Assembly (NCBI GenBank): GCA_963210315.1
Contig: OY723250.1
Coordinates: 1,736,001-1,800,000, forward strand
Source of the DNA: Rhynchopus euleeides
Lineage: Eukaryota > Euglenozoa > Diplonemea > Diplonemida > Diplonemidae
Direction: 5' to 3'
Length of the DNA stretch: 64,000 nt
The translations under genes and the position numbers were made by a program. Below are positions 1 through 9,859 of this stretch, piece after piece; the stretch's first letter is position 1, and every line of letters starts with the position of its first letter. Below the pieces are notes generated by a model. That model saw only the letters and a list, made by a program, of their open reading frames with translations. It did no database searches and was not told the origin of the DNA.

Positions 1-307
1 GTGGCTCCCGAACACCCCCCAAAAAAACCCCTGAATGACGGAGAGAACGATGGCCTTCGAGACAGTTGCTCAGCGTTTCACGATTGTCACCTCAGGCATC
101 ATGGCACTTTCAGGACACACCACCGCCTCCAGGATTACACTGCCCACACACCACCCTCCCCTTCCCCCTCGCAGCACACCGGCACCGGACCAGCCACTCC
201 GTCCCTCTCTTCCTTCTTGTTGCGCAGAGGCGGACTTCTTGCATCGTCATCCATCGAGGCACACCCCTCCGCCCTCTCCCTGCACACCACTACCCTGTCT
301 GACCACC

Positions 308-883
308 ATGTCGCCTGAAATGCTGGCAGTGATCATACCGGCGGTTATGTTACCTCTTATGATCATAGCTGCCATTGCCGTGCTGTGCTACCACAGGTCG
401 TTCGGACAACAGCTAACCGGCGGTTACGGGAGTGCGGTGCCAGCACACATGCGGTGCCCGCTAAGCACTGTCATGATGTCGGACCCGGTGACGTGTGTCT
501 GCGGGATACACAACTTCGAGAGAGCGTTCCTCATCGCGAAGCTGAGGCAGCACGCGCGGTGCCCTCTGGGTGGCCTTCCCATGACAGTGGACCAGATCAC
601 CACCAACACGGTGCTGCGCGAGGAGATCCGCCGGTTTGCCTGGGGAAAGACGTCGCCTGCAACGCCCCCACCCGCACCCCCAGCAGGCTGCGACGTAGCA
701 ACTGCGCCTCACGGCGCACTCCCGGGTTCCGTTCCGCCCCCTGCCGGTGTGTATGCACCGCAGTCCACAGCTGATTGGGCTGGCAGTGTCCCGACAGCAC
801 CACCTCTGAGCACACCAGCGGCGGGAAGCGGAGTGGGGGGCTGTGGCGGCACTCTGGGGACATCTGGAGTGGTGAGCCGTTGA
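308..883 (+). CDS. Membrane-anchored U-box protein, copy 1
   Basis: 191 residues. A 4-residue N-terminus is followed by one hydrophobic segment (about 5-28), a short linker, and a U-box at 50-110 with the family pattern CP(I/L)-x5-SDPVTC-x2-G-x2-FER, then CPLGGLPM and N-TVLREEI. Residues 111-191 are rich in Pro, Ala and Gly and contain PTAP at 162-165. U-box domains bind ubiquitin-charged E2 enzymes, and P(T/S)AP is the known docking motif for the UEV domain of ESCRT-I Tsg101/Vps23. I infer a membrane-bound E3 that could link ubiquitination to sorting. The frame is open upstream to 35, but the ATG at 308 (context ACCACCATGT) matches the conserved start of the other copies. A strong splice acceptor (pyrimidine tract, GCAG) ends at 227, so a 5' UTR intron is likely. 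Confidence 0.8.
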   Translation: MSPEMLAVIIPAVMLPLMIIAAIAVLCYHRSFGQQLTGGYGSAVPAHMRCPLSTVMMSDPVTCVCGIHNFERAFLIAKLRQHARCPLGGLPMTVDQITTNTVLREEIRRFAWGKTSPATPPPAPPAGCDVATAPHGALPGSVPPPAGVYAPQSTADWAGSVPTAPPLSTPAAGSGVGGCGGTLGTSGVVSR

Positions 884-2155
884 ATTGATCGCGGGACTTG
901 GATGGCGGGTCAAAGTTTGCCAACCGAATGCCGTTGTCTACATTGCTGTGTGTTGCTCTGGAGTGTTATCGTTTGTTCTTTGGGTTTCCCCAGGAGCCAA
1001 TGATCCTGTCCGAACTCCAGGTGCATTTCGAGTTGCGACCGACGAAGCAGAGCGAAGTCGGGAGACAGCAAGTACAATGGTACAACTGAAGTTTCAGTTA
1101 CATCTTCATACCTGACACATACCTGTTGCTCAATGAAAACCCATGGGGTTCTGTTTGATGCCTTTGCTCTGACTGTGTAGAAGCGGGGTTCCCCCCGTCA
1201 TAACTCGGGGGCCACGCGGACACACTTCATCACAGGCCAAACACCCCTGCATACCTTTCCCTTGCTTCGATCTACTCGCGCCAGGAGTGTTCCCTACTTC
1301 TCCAACCCTCCCTCCCCGAGTGTCAGGGCAAGGGCCCCACCCTGTGGTGTGCCTCTCAATGCATACACACTAATTCTGGCCACCTGAGGTGTCTTCTTGT
1401 ACTTGGTGAACCCTGAGTCACGTGGTGTCGAATGCATGAAACCGGTTGTGCGCTCGACACCCCACACCGAAACCCCCTCCCGGCACTGTTGACGGGTATG
1501 TGAACCATACCTGTGTGTTGTGTGCACAGTGTGCACTAGTTGTGTCTGCCTGGGAACGGATCCCCCACAGGTTCCAAAGAGGCGACGTAAGGCAATGCAT
1601 CCGTGCGGCAAGGAGAACACGAACCAGCGTCCCCCCTCACCGGGCCACGCGACGAGCACGGCCAAAAATCGTTCAAAATCGTTCAAGATCCTCGAGCCGG
1701 CGACAGGATGGAAGATGGAAGCCGAAAGCCCCCGCCCTCCCTCGGTGGAACAGTCAATTCTCCACTCCACGGTTTATGCCAGCAACCAGGCAACAGCGGG
1801 CTCCCGCTTGATGCATGGCTTGTGCAAACGGACGGGCTGCAGTTGAGTCTGCCCTGATAGCCTAGCAAGGCCATCCGCGGTACCTTTTGATGAAAATCAC
1901 CTTTTGTAGGTCACAGTGTCAGAACCTTGGTTTAGACGTTCAGTACAGCGACCTGACTCACAAACCAGGCACAGTTTCATCAGCGACACTTACGGGACAC
2001 ACCACCGCCTTCCCCAGGATTACGCTGCCCACACACCGGACCAGCCACCCCGTCCCTCTCTTCCTTCTTGTTGTGCAGAGGGCTTCTTGCATCGTCATCC
2101 ATAGAGGCACAGCACTACCCGGCCGTCGTCTCCACACCCTTTGCCTGACCACACC

Positions 2156-2716
2156 ATGGAGTCTGAAATGCTGGCAGTGATCATACCGGCGATCGTGGTT
2201 CCTATGCTGATCATATCTTGTGTCGTTGCCATGGTCTGCTACCAACACAGGTTGATCAGACAGATGCCAATCGCACAGTGGTCGGTGGGCCCCACGCAGG
2301 GGGCCTATCAGCCATCTGTTGTTGATGGGAACGGGGTGCCGGCACACATGCGGTGCCCGATAACCACTGTCATGATGTCGGACCCTGTGACGTGTGTCTG
2401 CGGGACACACACCTTCGAGAGATCGCAACTCGTCGCGAAGCTGAGGCAGCACGGGCGCTGCCCCTTGGGTGGCCTGCCCATGACTGAGCACCAGATCACC
2501 AGCAACACAGTGCTGCGTGAGGAGATCGAGCGGTTCAACGCACGTGCCCCTCCTGGTGGTGTGATGCCCCCGCCCGCACCCCCAGCTGCCTGTGGCGTGG
2601 CAGTGAAAGCTGATCCGTCGGCACCGCCGTCCGCGCCTGATTGGGCTAGGAGTGTGCCAAATGCCCCGCCGCTGATCGTGGAACCGCATACGGAGACCGG
2701 GAAAGCGAAATGGTGA
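2156..2716 (+). CDS. Membrane-anchored U-box protein, copy 2
   Basis: 186 residues: hydrophobic segment about 5-28, linker 29-65 containing a GPTQGAYQP stretch, U-box 67-127 with all core positions kept. The tail differs from the other copies. In place of the Gly-rich C-terminus it ends in a charged TETGKAKW, and where the others have PTAPPL it has PNAPPL. It still has two overlapping PSAP motifs at 154-161, so the ESCRT-I docking signature survives by another route. The start is set by the conserved CACACCATG; a pyrimidine-rich acceptor ending at 2078 lies 77 bp upstream. Unit 2 and unit 3 are the closest pair in the array. Confidence 0.8.
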   Translation: MESEMLAVIIPAIVVPMLIISCVVAMVCYQHRLIRQMPIAQWSVGPTQGAYQPSVVDGNGVPAHMRCPITTVMMSDPVTCVCGTHTFERSQLVAKLRQHGRCPLGGLPMTEHQITSNTVLREEIERFNARAPPGGVMPPPAPPAACGVAVKADPSAPPSAPDWARSVPNAPPLIVEPHTETGKAKW

Positions 2717-3875
2717 CCGCGAGGGGTGACTTGATATAAATATCTGCACTCCAATATTCTTGCCAGTTGGATTGGCACAGTGTAGTGCTGGTGCTGACCG
2801 TGCTTGGGGCAAGAGTGGCGACGAGGAGACTTTGGTTGTTCATCAGTCTGCGAAAGCGACTGATGCCCCTTTTTTCTGAGGTTCCTGTTCGGAGCCGTGT
2901 TGTGTTCTGGGCCCCCTTACCTCTTCTTTTCTTCAGTTCACTCCTCCAGCGCCGATGAAGAGGGTATCGTTTCCTCTGTTTCTCCTGCTGTGCTGCCCCA
3001 CCCACCGCCCTTGCGTGTCGCGATACCGCGTGCCTTTGTCACGACCCCTTTTTGGTTTGGTACTTGCTTATCAAGCGAGGCTGCGGGTCTCAAGACAAGC
3101 TTGGCTGCACCTCTGCGCATCCACTCAAGGGGTGGTGTGTGGCTATCTCCGCTCACATCATGTGTCTATCTCATTGCCGTTTCCCATACTCCGACGGACC
3201 GAGCACGGGACTTGGAAACCTGATCGCACAGCACCAACCAAGTGCATGTTGCCTGTTCAGAGTGGTGAGTCGCGGTGAAGACCATTCGAGCAGCTGCATG
3301 CAGCGAAGGTAGTCTGTTCTGCTGTGTATTGCTGCCGGCGCGTGGAGCCCTCCTCCGCGTGCACCGGAAATCCCAGTCTTCTTTTTGTGTTCTCCCCCGT
3401 AGTTTCCAAAGATCCTCGAGCCGGCGACAGGATGGAAGATGGAGGCCGAAAGCCCCCGCCCTCCCTCGGTGGAACAGTCAATTCTCCACTCCACGTTTTA
3501 TGCCAGCAACCAGGCAACAGCGGTCTCCTGCTTGATGCATGGCTTGTGCAAACCGACGGGCTGCAGTTGAGTCTGCCCTGATTGCCTAGCAAGGCCCTTG
3601 TACCTTTTGATGAAAATCACCGCTTGTAGGTCACAGTGTCAGAACCTTGGTTTAGACGTTCAGTACAGCGACCTGACTCACAAACCAGGCACAGTTTCAT
3701 CAGCGACACTTACGGGACACACCACCGCCTTCCCCAGGATTACGCTGCCCGCACACCGGACCAGCCACCCCGTCCCTCTCTTCCTTCTTGTTGTGCAGAG
3801 GGCTTCTTGCATCGTCATCCATAGAGGCACACCACTACCCGGCCGTCGTCTCCACACCCTTTGCCTGACCACACC

Positions 3876-4340
3876 ATGCCGCCTGAAATGCTGGCAGTGA
3901 TCATACCGGCGATCGTGTTTCCTATTCTGATCATATCTTGTGTCGTTGCCATGGTCTGCTACCAGCACAGGTTGATCAGACAGATGCCAACCGCACAGTG
4001 GTCGGTGGGCCCCACGCAGGGGGCCTATCAGCCACCTGTTGTTGATGGGAACGGGGTGCCGGCACACATGCGGTGCCCGACAACCACTGCCGGTCTGATG
4101 CCCCCACCCGCACCCCCAGCAGACTATGGCACGGCAACTGCCCCTTACTGCGCACTCCCGGGGTCCGTTCCACCCTGTGTCCCTGCTGGTGTGTATGTCC
4201 CGCAACCTACAACTGGGTCCACAGCTGGGTGGTCTGCCCCTGCCCCAACAGCGCCACCTCTCACCGAAGCGGCGGGAAGCGGAATGGGGGGCTGTGGCGG
4301 TGACACTCTGGGGGGGTGTGGGGTGGCGAGTCCTGTTTGA
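3876..4340 (+). CDS. U-box-less paralogue, copy 3
   Basis: 154 residues. The first 69 residues match copy 2 almost exactly, through the membrane segment, linker and the opening of the U-box (VPAHMRCP). The protein then jumps straight to the Pro-rich tail, so about 64 residues covering nearly the whole U-box are gone without loss of frame. The tail is of the copy 5 type, with PTAP at 124-127 and a Gly/Cys-rich end. Such a protein could not bind an E2 but would keep membrane insertion and possible ESCRT docking, so it might act as a competitor; this is inference. It may also be an early pseudogene that happens to stay open. The acceptor ending at 3798 is preserved. Confidence 0.65.
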   Translation: MPPEMLAVIIPAIVFPILIISCVVAMVCYQHRLIRQMPTAQWSVGPTQGAYQPPVVDGNGVPAHMRCPTTTAGLMPPPAPPADYGTATAPYCALPGSVPPCVPAGVYVPQPTTGSTAGWSAPAPTAPPLTEAAGSGMGGCGGDTLGGCGVASPV

Positions 4341-5860
4341 TGCAGCTGCTGCCCCCGGTCCGAGCGCATCTCACGAGATGTCGCGCAACTTCCACCTGCT
4401 GTGAGCTGAGCAGCGGCAGGTGGGGTGGGGGAGGGTGGGTGGGGGAGGGCCGCTGTGCCCGACCCCTCTCTCTCCTGTGAAGAGAGCCCACCTCCCCGCA
4501 CCATTTGCTGCCACCCCCTGTTCCACATTTATTCAACCTGTTGAGAAGGCTGTTAAGGAGGCTCGATCTAGGCTGGTGGTTTGCCGCAGGCGAGCACGGG
4601 CATTGAAGTCTCGCTTCACGCCAACCGAGTGACGTGATCACCCTTGTTGTACGTTGCTCTGGAGGCTAACCATAGGTGTTTGGGTTTCCCTTCACGAATC
4701 AATGACGCTGCCCAACCCCCAGTTGCATTTCGAGTTGCTCCAGACCGACAAAGCGGAGCAGGTGGTCGTGCGGTTTAAACTGCACCCACAAGCCCTCTCC
4801 AAACACACCTCTCGTCCGGCGACATTGCCCCACTATTTTCAACGTGATTTCGGAGATTGCGTCTAAACGTCATTCGGCGCAACCTCCGGCTTTCAGTGTC
4901 TGTGTTGCCTGTCCTTCACAAGACAGAGGACAGCGAAACCATGTGGTGCCACGTCGAGTGGGAGTAGGATAGCGGGCTCGACTCTCACGTTGTGGCCCTC
5001 TCAGGGGACATTGCGCCATGCCAGTTCGTAATCCCAAACTACAATATAAGCGAGCGAAGATACAACAACGGCAACGGTTCAACTAAACCTTTAGTTACGT
5101 CCTGCCATCGCCTCGCGCACACCTGTTTACCCAATGATATTCCTCAATCATCCGATGCTGGGCGGCTTTGCTCTGAACGTGTGAACCAGTGATGAACCAT
5201 GAGGGTCCGTCACAACCCACCAACTGGTAGACCACCAAACTCGGGTCAATCTCAGATGGACAACTCGGGTGGCACATGGGCACACTTCATCACAGGCCAA
5301 ACACCCCTGCATACCTTTCCCTTGCTTCGATCTACTCGCGTCAGGAGTGTTCCCTAATTCTCCAACCCTCCCTCCCTCGCCCGAGTCTCTCTGGTGTGCC
5401 TCTCAAGGCATACACACCGCAGTTCTGGCCACCTGAGGCGTCTTCCCCGCTTGCGCTTGGTGTGACCCATGAGTCGCGTGTCGAATGCGTGAAACCGATT
5501 GTGCGCCTGACCCCTCCCCCCTCCCCGAGTCAGCACCTTGATTTCGTTCTTGAGGGGGTTCTCGCTGAAAGCTCAGAGGTTCAGTGCAGTGGGCCTGTCT
5601 CAGAGAACTGCCACAGTTCAGCACACAGGGACACGGATCGAATGCGTTTCACGATTGTCATCTCAAGCATTATGACACTTTCAGGACACACCACCGCCTC
5701 CCAGGATTACGCTGCCCACACACTACCTCGCAGCACACCGGCACACCGGACCAGCCACCCCGTCCCTCTCTTCCTCCTTGTTGTGCAGAGGCGGACTTCT
5801 TGCATCGTCATCCCTAGAGGCACACCACTACCCGGCCGTCTCTCCGCCCTTTGCCTGACC

Positions 5861-6457
5861 ATGTCTGACGACATGACAATGATCATCATACCGTCGGTTG
5901 TAGTTCCTGTTGTGTTGATGTGTGTCGGCTATGGCATGTTTTACTGCCAGCAGCGGCAGATGTTCAGATTGGTCAACCCCAAACGGTCTTCGACACACCT
6001 CCGGCCAGCCTACCAGCCGCCCGGTGTTGACGCGAATCAGGTGCCGGCACACATGCGGTGCCCGATAACAAGTGCCCCGATGTCAGACCCTGTGACGTGT
6101 GTCTGCGGGATACACAACTTCGAGAGGGCGCAACTCGTCGCGAAGCTGAGAGAGCGGCCGCGCTGCCCTCTGGGTGGCCTGCCCATGGGAGAGCACCAGA
6201 TCACCAGCAACACGGTGCTGCGTGAGGAGATCGAGCGGTTCAACGCACGTGCCCCTCCTGGTGGTGTGATGCCCCCACCCGCACTCCCGGGTCCCGTTCC
6301 GCCCCCTGCTGGTGTGTATGCACCGCAGTCCACAGCTGATTGGGCTGGCGGTGTCCCGACAGCACCACCTCTGAGCACAGCGGCGGGAAGCGGAACGGGG
6401 GGCTGTGGCGGTAACATCCCAGGATCATCAGGGGGATGCGGGGCGGAGAACCTATGA
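5861..6457 (+). CDS. Membrane-anchored U-box protein, copy 4
   Basis: 198 residues. The membrane segment (about 6-28) has diverged most from the other copies (TMIIIPSVVVPVVLMCVGYG), while the U-box at 67-127 is intact with SAPMSDPVTC, CPLGGLPM and TVLREEIERF. PTAP lies at 166-169 and a Gly/Cys-rich tail follows. The frame is open upstream to 5276; I chose ATG 5861 because it aligns with the other copies and follows TGACC. The 5' acceptor ends at 5788. Strong U-box conservation beside a drifting membrane segment suggests selection on the U-box and only on hydrophobicity of the anchor. Confidence 0.78.
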   Translation: MSDDMTMIIIPSVVVPVVLMCVGYGMFYCQQRQMFRLVNPKRSSTHLRPAYQPPGVDANQVPAHMRCPITSAPMSDPVTCVCGIHNFERAQLVAKLRERPRCPLGGLPMGEHQITSNTVLREEIERFNARAPPGGVMPPPALPGPVPPPAGVYAPQSTADWAGGVPTAPPLSTAAGSGTGGCGGNIPGSSGGCGAENL

Positions 6458-8192
6458 ATTGAGACAGCTGCCGCCCCCGCCCCCCCCCCCCCGCTCCAAG
6501 CGCATCTCACGAGGTGTCGCGCAACTTCCACCTGCTGTGAGCTGAGCAGCGGCAGGTGGGGGGGAGGTGGGGTGGGTATCTGTGCCTTGATCTTGTCTCA
6601 AGTGTGAACACCGCCCATGCCAAAGTCATTTCCTGCCACCCCCTTTTCCTCAATAGTCAACCTGTTGAATCACCTGAGGATGGGGTCACATGGAGACTCA
6701 GAGCATCCGGTTTGTTGTTTGTCTGGGCAGCCCTTTGGTGCCCTTCCGCCTCTGGCATCTTTCCCCGCTTGTTTTCAAATCTGGCAGGGGAGGTTGGGGG
6801 GGGGGGGGGGGGCTTGTAGGGCACCCGCCACCATTCTGCAGAGTCCGGTGTCGGTATCGGTTTTCCTGAAGGGGAACCCCGCGTCGACACTGCCCGCGGT
6901 TTACTCCAAAACAGCTGCCCCCCCTCACCCGACCCCATGTTGCGACAGATTCGGTTTGCAGCCTTCGAAATGAATCGCCTTCCCTGCCCTTCCGTGCCTT
7001 TGTCATCACCCCTTTTTGGTTTGGTGCAATCATTGCTTATCAAGCGAGGCTGCGGGCCTCAAGACATGCTTGTGAGCTGCACCTCTGCGCAACCCACGCA
7101 AGGGGTGTGTGCGTGACTCTCCCCCACATCATATGTCGATCACATTTGTCGTTTCTCCCATACTCCGACGAACTGAGCACGGGACTTGCATGGCGGTTCA
7201 AAGAACGTGCTCCGGAGGTTTCTCGTGTACTCTTTGACTTGCCCTGTGAACCAATGATCCTGCCCGAACCCCAGTTGCATTTCGAGTTGCGACCGACGAA
7301 GCAGAGCGAAGTCGGGAAGCAACAAAGACAATGGTACAGCTGAAAAGTCACTTCGCCATTCAGCATCAACCGCTCTTAGTCTGTATTTTGTTTGTTGATG
7401 CGGTGACGCTTCTACACACAAACCCTGAAATGATAATCACACCCTGAGCCTGATGAAGGGTGGGGTTAGTGTATAGAGCACGTTTGCATGCTGCTGTGGT
7501 GGGTGACTTTCTGCTCGCACGAGTGTGCAGAAAAACTTTAGTTACATCTTGATGCCTGACGCGCACCTGTTTACTCAATGAAAGGTCAACAGGTCCTGTT
7601 TGATGCCTTTGCTCTGACTGTGCAGAAACGCGATCCCCGTCACAACTCGGGTGCCACACGGACACACTTCATCACAGGCCAAACAATCCTGCATATCTTT
7701 GCACTTGTTGCGATCGCGTCAGGAGTGCTCCCTGCTTCTTTCACCCCCCCCCCCCCCGTGTGGTGCTTCTCAGGCATACACACTGCAATTCTGGCCACCT
7801 GAGGTGTCTTCCCTGCTTGTGCTTGGTGTGACCCATGAGCTACGTGGTGTCGAATGCGTGAAACCGGTTGTGCTCTCGCTGCCCCCCACCCCTCCCCAAG
7901 TCAGCACCTTGATGAAACTTCCACAGTTCAGCACACAGGGACACGGACCGAAATGCGTTTTACGATTGTCATCTCAAGCATTATGACACTTTCAGGACAC
8001 ACCACCGCCTCCCAGGATTACACTGCCCACACACCAGCACCCGCTTCCCCTCGCAGCGCCAACCACCCCGTCTGTCTTCTTGCATCAGCGTACATCGTCC
8101 CAGGCACCCCTCCACCCTCTGCCGCTGCCTTGATCACCTTCACCCTGCACACGACTGCCCAGCCGTGGTCCCACCCATTGCCTGACCATACC

Positions 8193-8846
8193 ATGTCGCC
8201 TGACATGCTCGGAATCATCCTTCCGGTGATCGTGGTTCCTGTTCTGATGATCGCTGGTATTGCCGCAGTGTGCTGCCAGTACAGGTCGTTCAAAATGATG
8301 ACCGGGAGCGTACGGGTGTCGGCCCGCCCCAGGAGCTCCAGGCGCCACAGGCGGGCCTACTACCCGCCTGTTGTTGACGGGAGCGAGGTGCCAGCACACA
8401 TGCGGTGCCCGATAACCACTGTCATGATGTCGGACCCTGTGACGTGTGTCTGCGGGACACACAACTTTGAGAGGTTGCAACTCGTCGCGAAGCTGAGGCA
8501 GCATGCGCGCTGCCCTCTGGGTGGCCTGCCCATGGGAGAGCACCAGATCACCAGCAACACGGTGCTGCGTGAGGAGATCGAGCGGTTCAACGCACGTGCC
8601 CCTCCTGGTGGTGTGATGCCCCCGCCCGCACCCCCAGCTGCCTGTGGCGTGGCAACTGCCCCTCCCTGCGCACTCCCGGGGTCCGTCCCACCCTGCGCCC
8701 CTGCTGGTGTGTATGCACCGTACTCCACAGCTGAGTGGTCTGCCCCTGCCCCAACAGCGCCACCTCTCACCGAAGCGGCGGGAAGCGGAATGGGGGGCTG
8801 TGGCGGTGACACTCTGGGGGGGTGTGGGGCGGCGAGTCCTGTTTGA
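8193..8846 (+). CDS. Membrane-anchored U-box protein, copy 5
   Basis: 217 residues, the longest copy. Hydrophobic segment about 5-29; the linker is expanded and basic (RPRSSRRHRR at about 46-54), as expected for the cytosolic side of a membrane anchor by the positive-inside rule. U-box 72-132 is complete. The tail carries PTAP at 187-190 and ends like copy 3. Upstream, the block holding the strong acceptor of copies 1-4 is altered: only a TCTTCTTGCATCAG stretch remains near 8080. Either the 5' UTR intron is lost here or another site is used. Confidence 0.78.
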   Translation: MSPDMLGIILPVIVVPVLMIAGIAAVCCQYRSFKMMTGSVRVSARPRSSRRHRRAYYPPVVDGSEVPAHMRCPITTVMMSDPVTCVCGTHNFERLQLVAKLRQHARCPLGGLPMGEHQITSNTVLREEIERFNARAPPGGVMPPPAPPAACGVATAPPCALPGSVPPCAPAGVYAPYSTAEWSAPAPTAPPLTEAAGSGMGGCGGDTLGGCGAASPV

Positions 8847-9859
8847 TGCAGCTGCTGCCCCCGGTCCGAGCGCATCTCACGAGATGTCGCGCAACTTCCA
8901 CCTGCTGTGAGCTGAGCAGCGGCAGGTGGGGTGGGGGAGGGCCGCTGTGCCCGACCCCTCTCTCTCCTGTGAAGAGAGCCCACCTCCCCTGCATCATTTG
9001 CTGCCACCCCCTGTTCCACATTTATTCAACCTGTTGAAGCACCTGAGGTGCCACCTGGGGTGGGTTGGCGGGTCACAAGGAGGCTCGATCTACGGTTTGT
9101 TGTTTGTCCGGTTGGCACCCCCATCCGCCGTTGCACCAGATTCATGCAGCCTTCGAAATGACCGGCCCTCCCCCGCTCCTGCGTGTCGCGATCCCGCGTG
9201 CCTTTGTCCCCATCCCGTTTTTGGTTTGGTGCGATGTTTGCTTATCAAGTGAATGAATTCTATCTCATTGTCGTTTCTCCCATACTCCGACGGACTTACC
9301 ACGGGACTTGGATGGCGGTTCAAAGAACCCCAACCGAATGCCGTTGTCTACATTGCTGTGTGTTGCTCTGGAGTGTTATCGTTTGTTCTTTGGGTTTCCC
9401 TCCGAACCAATGATCCTGCCCAAACAGTTGCATTTCAAGTTGCTACAACTGCGACCGACGAAGCAGGGTGAAGTCGGGAAGCAACGAAGCAAATGGTGCA
9501 ACTGGAAGCCTCTGGTTACATCTTCAAGCCTGACAAACGCATGTTTTCTCAATGACAAGTCAGCAGCTTCTGTTTGATGCCTTTGCTCTGACTGTGCAGA
9601 AGCGGGGTTCCCCCCTGTCACAATTCGGGTGCCACGCGGACACACTTCATCACAGGCCAAACACCCCTGCACACCTTTCCCTTGCTTCGATCTACTCGCG
9701 CCAGGAGTGTTCCCTACTTCTCCAACCCTCCCTCCCTGAGTGGCCCTTTCCCCGTGTGGTGCTTCTCAGGCATACATGCAATTCTGGCCACCTGAGGCGT
9801 CTTCCCTGCTTGTGCTTGGTGTGACCCATGAGCTACGTGGTGTCGAATGCGTGAAGCCA
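8847..9859. repeat. 3' part of unit 5 and start of truncated unit 6
   Basis: No gene seen. The first part repeats the downstream block of copy 3 (GC-rich, GTGAAGAGAGCCC). From 9270 it repeats the block seen at 895-1460 and 7160-7880, including GACGAAGCAGGGTGAAGTC. Similarity to the other units ends close to 9859, within the GTGTCGAATGCGTGAA landmark. Confidence 0.75.

Larger units (their letters stand above)
1..9859 (+). repeat. Tandem array of U-box gene units
   Basis: Five complete gene units lie head to tail; gene starts are 1848, 1720, 1985 and 2332 bp apart. Each unit has an upstream block (clear at 77-150, 1975-2040, 3690-3755, 5648-5725, 7958-8035), a membrane/U-box gene, and a downstream block. 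The downstream block holds GACGAAGC..AGCGAAGTC sequence (about 1040, 7290, 9450), a segment starting TTTGATGCCTTTGCTCTGAC (1157, 7599, 9575), and a stretch ending in GTGTCGAATGC(A/G)TGAA. Units 2 and 3 are nearly identical from about 250 bp upstream through the first third of the gene, so that duplication is the youngest. A sixth unit is present only as its 5' portion and stops at about 9859, where LINE sequence begins. Confidence 0.9.
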
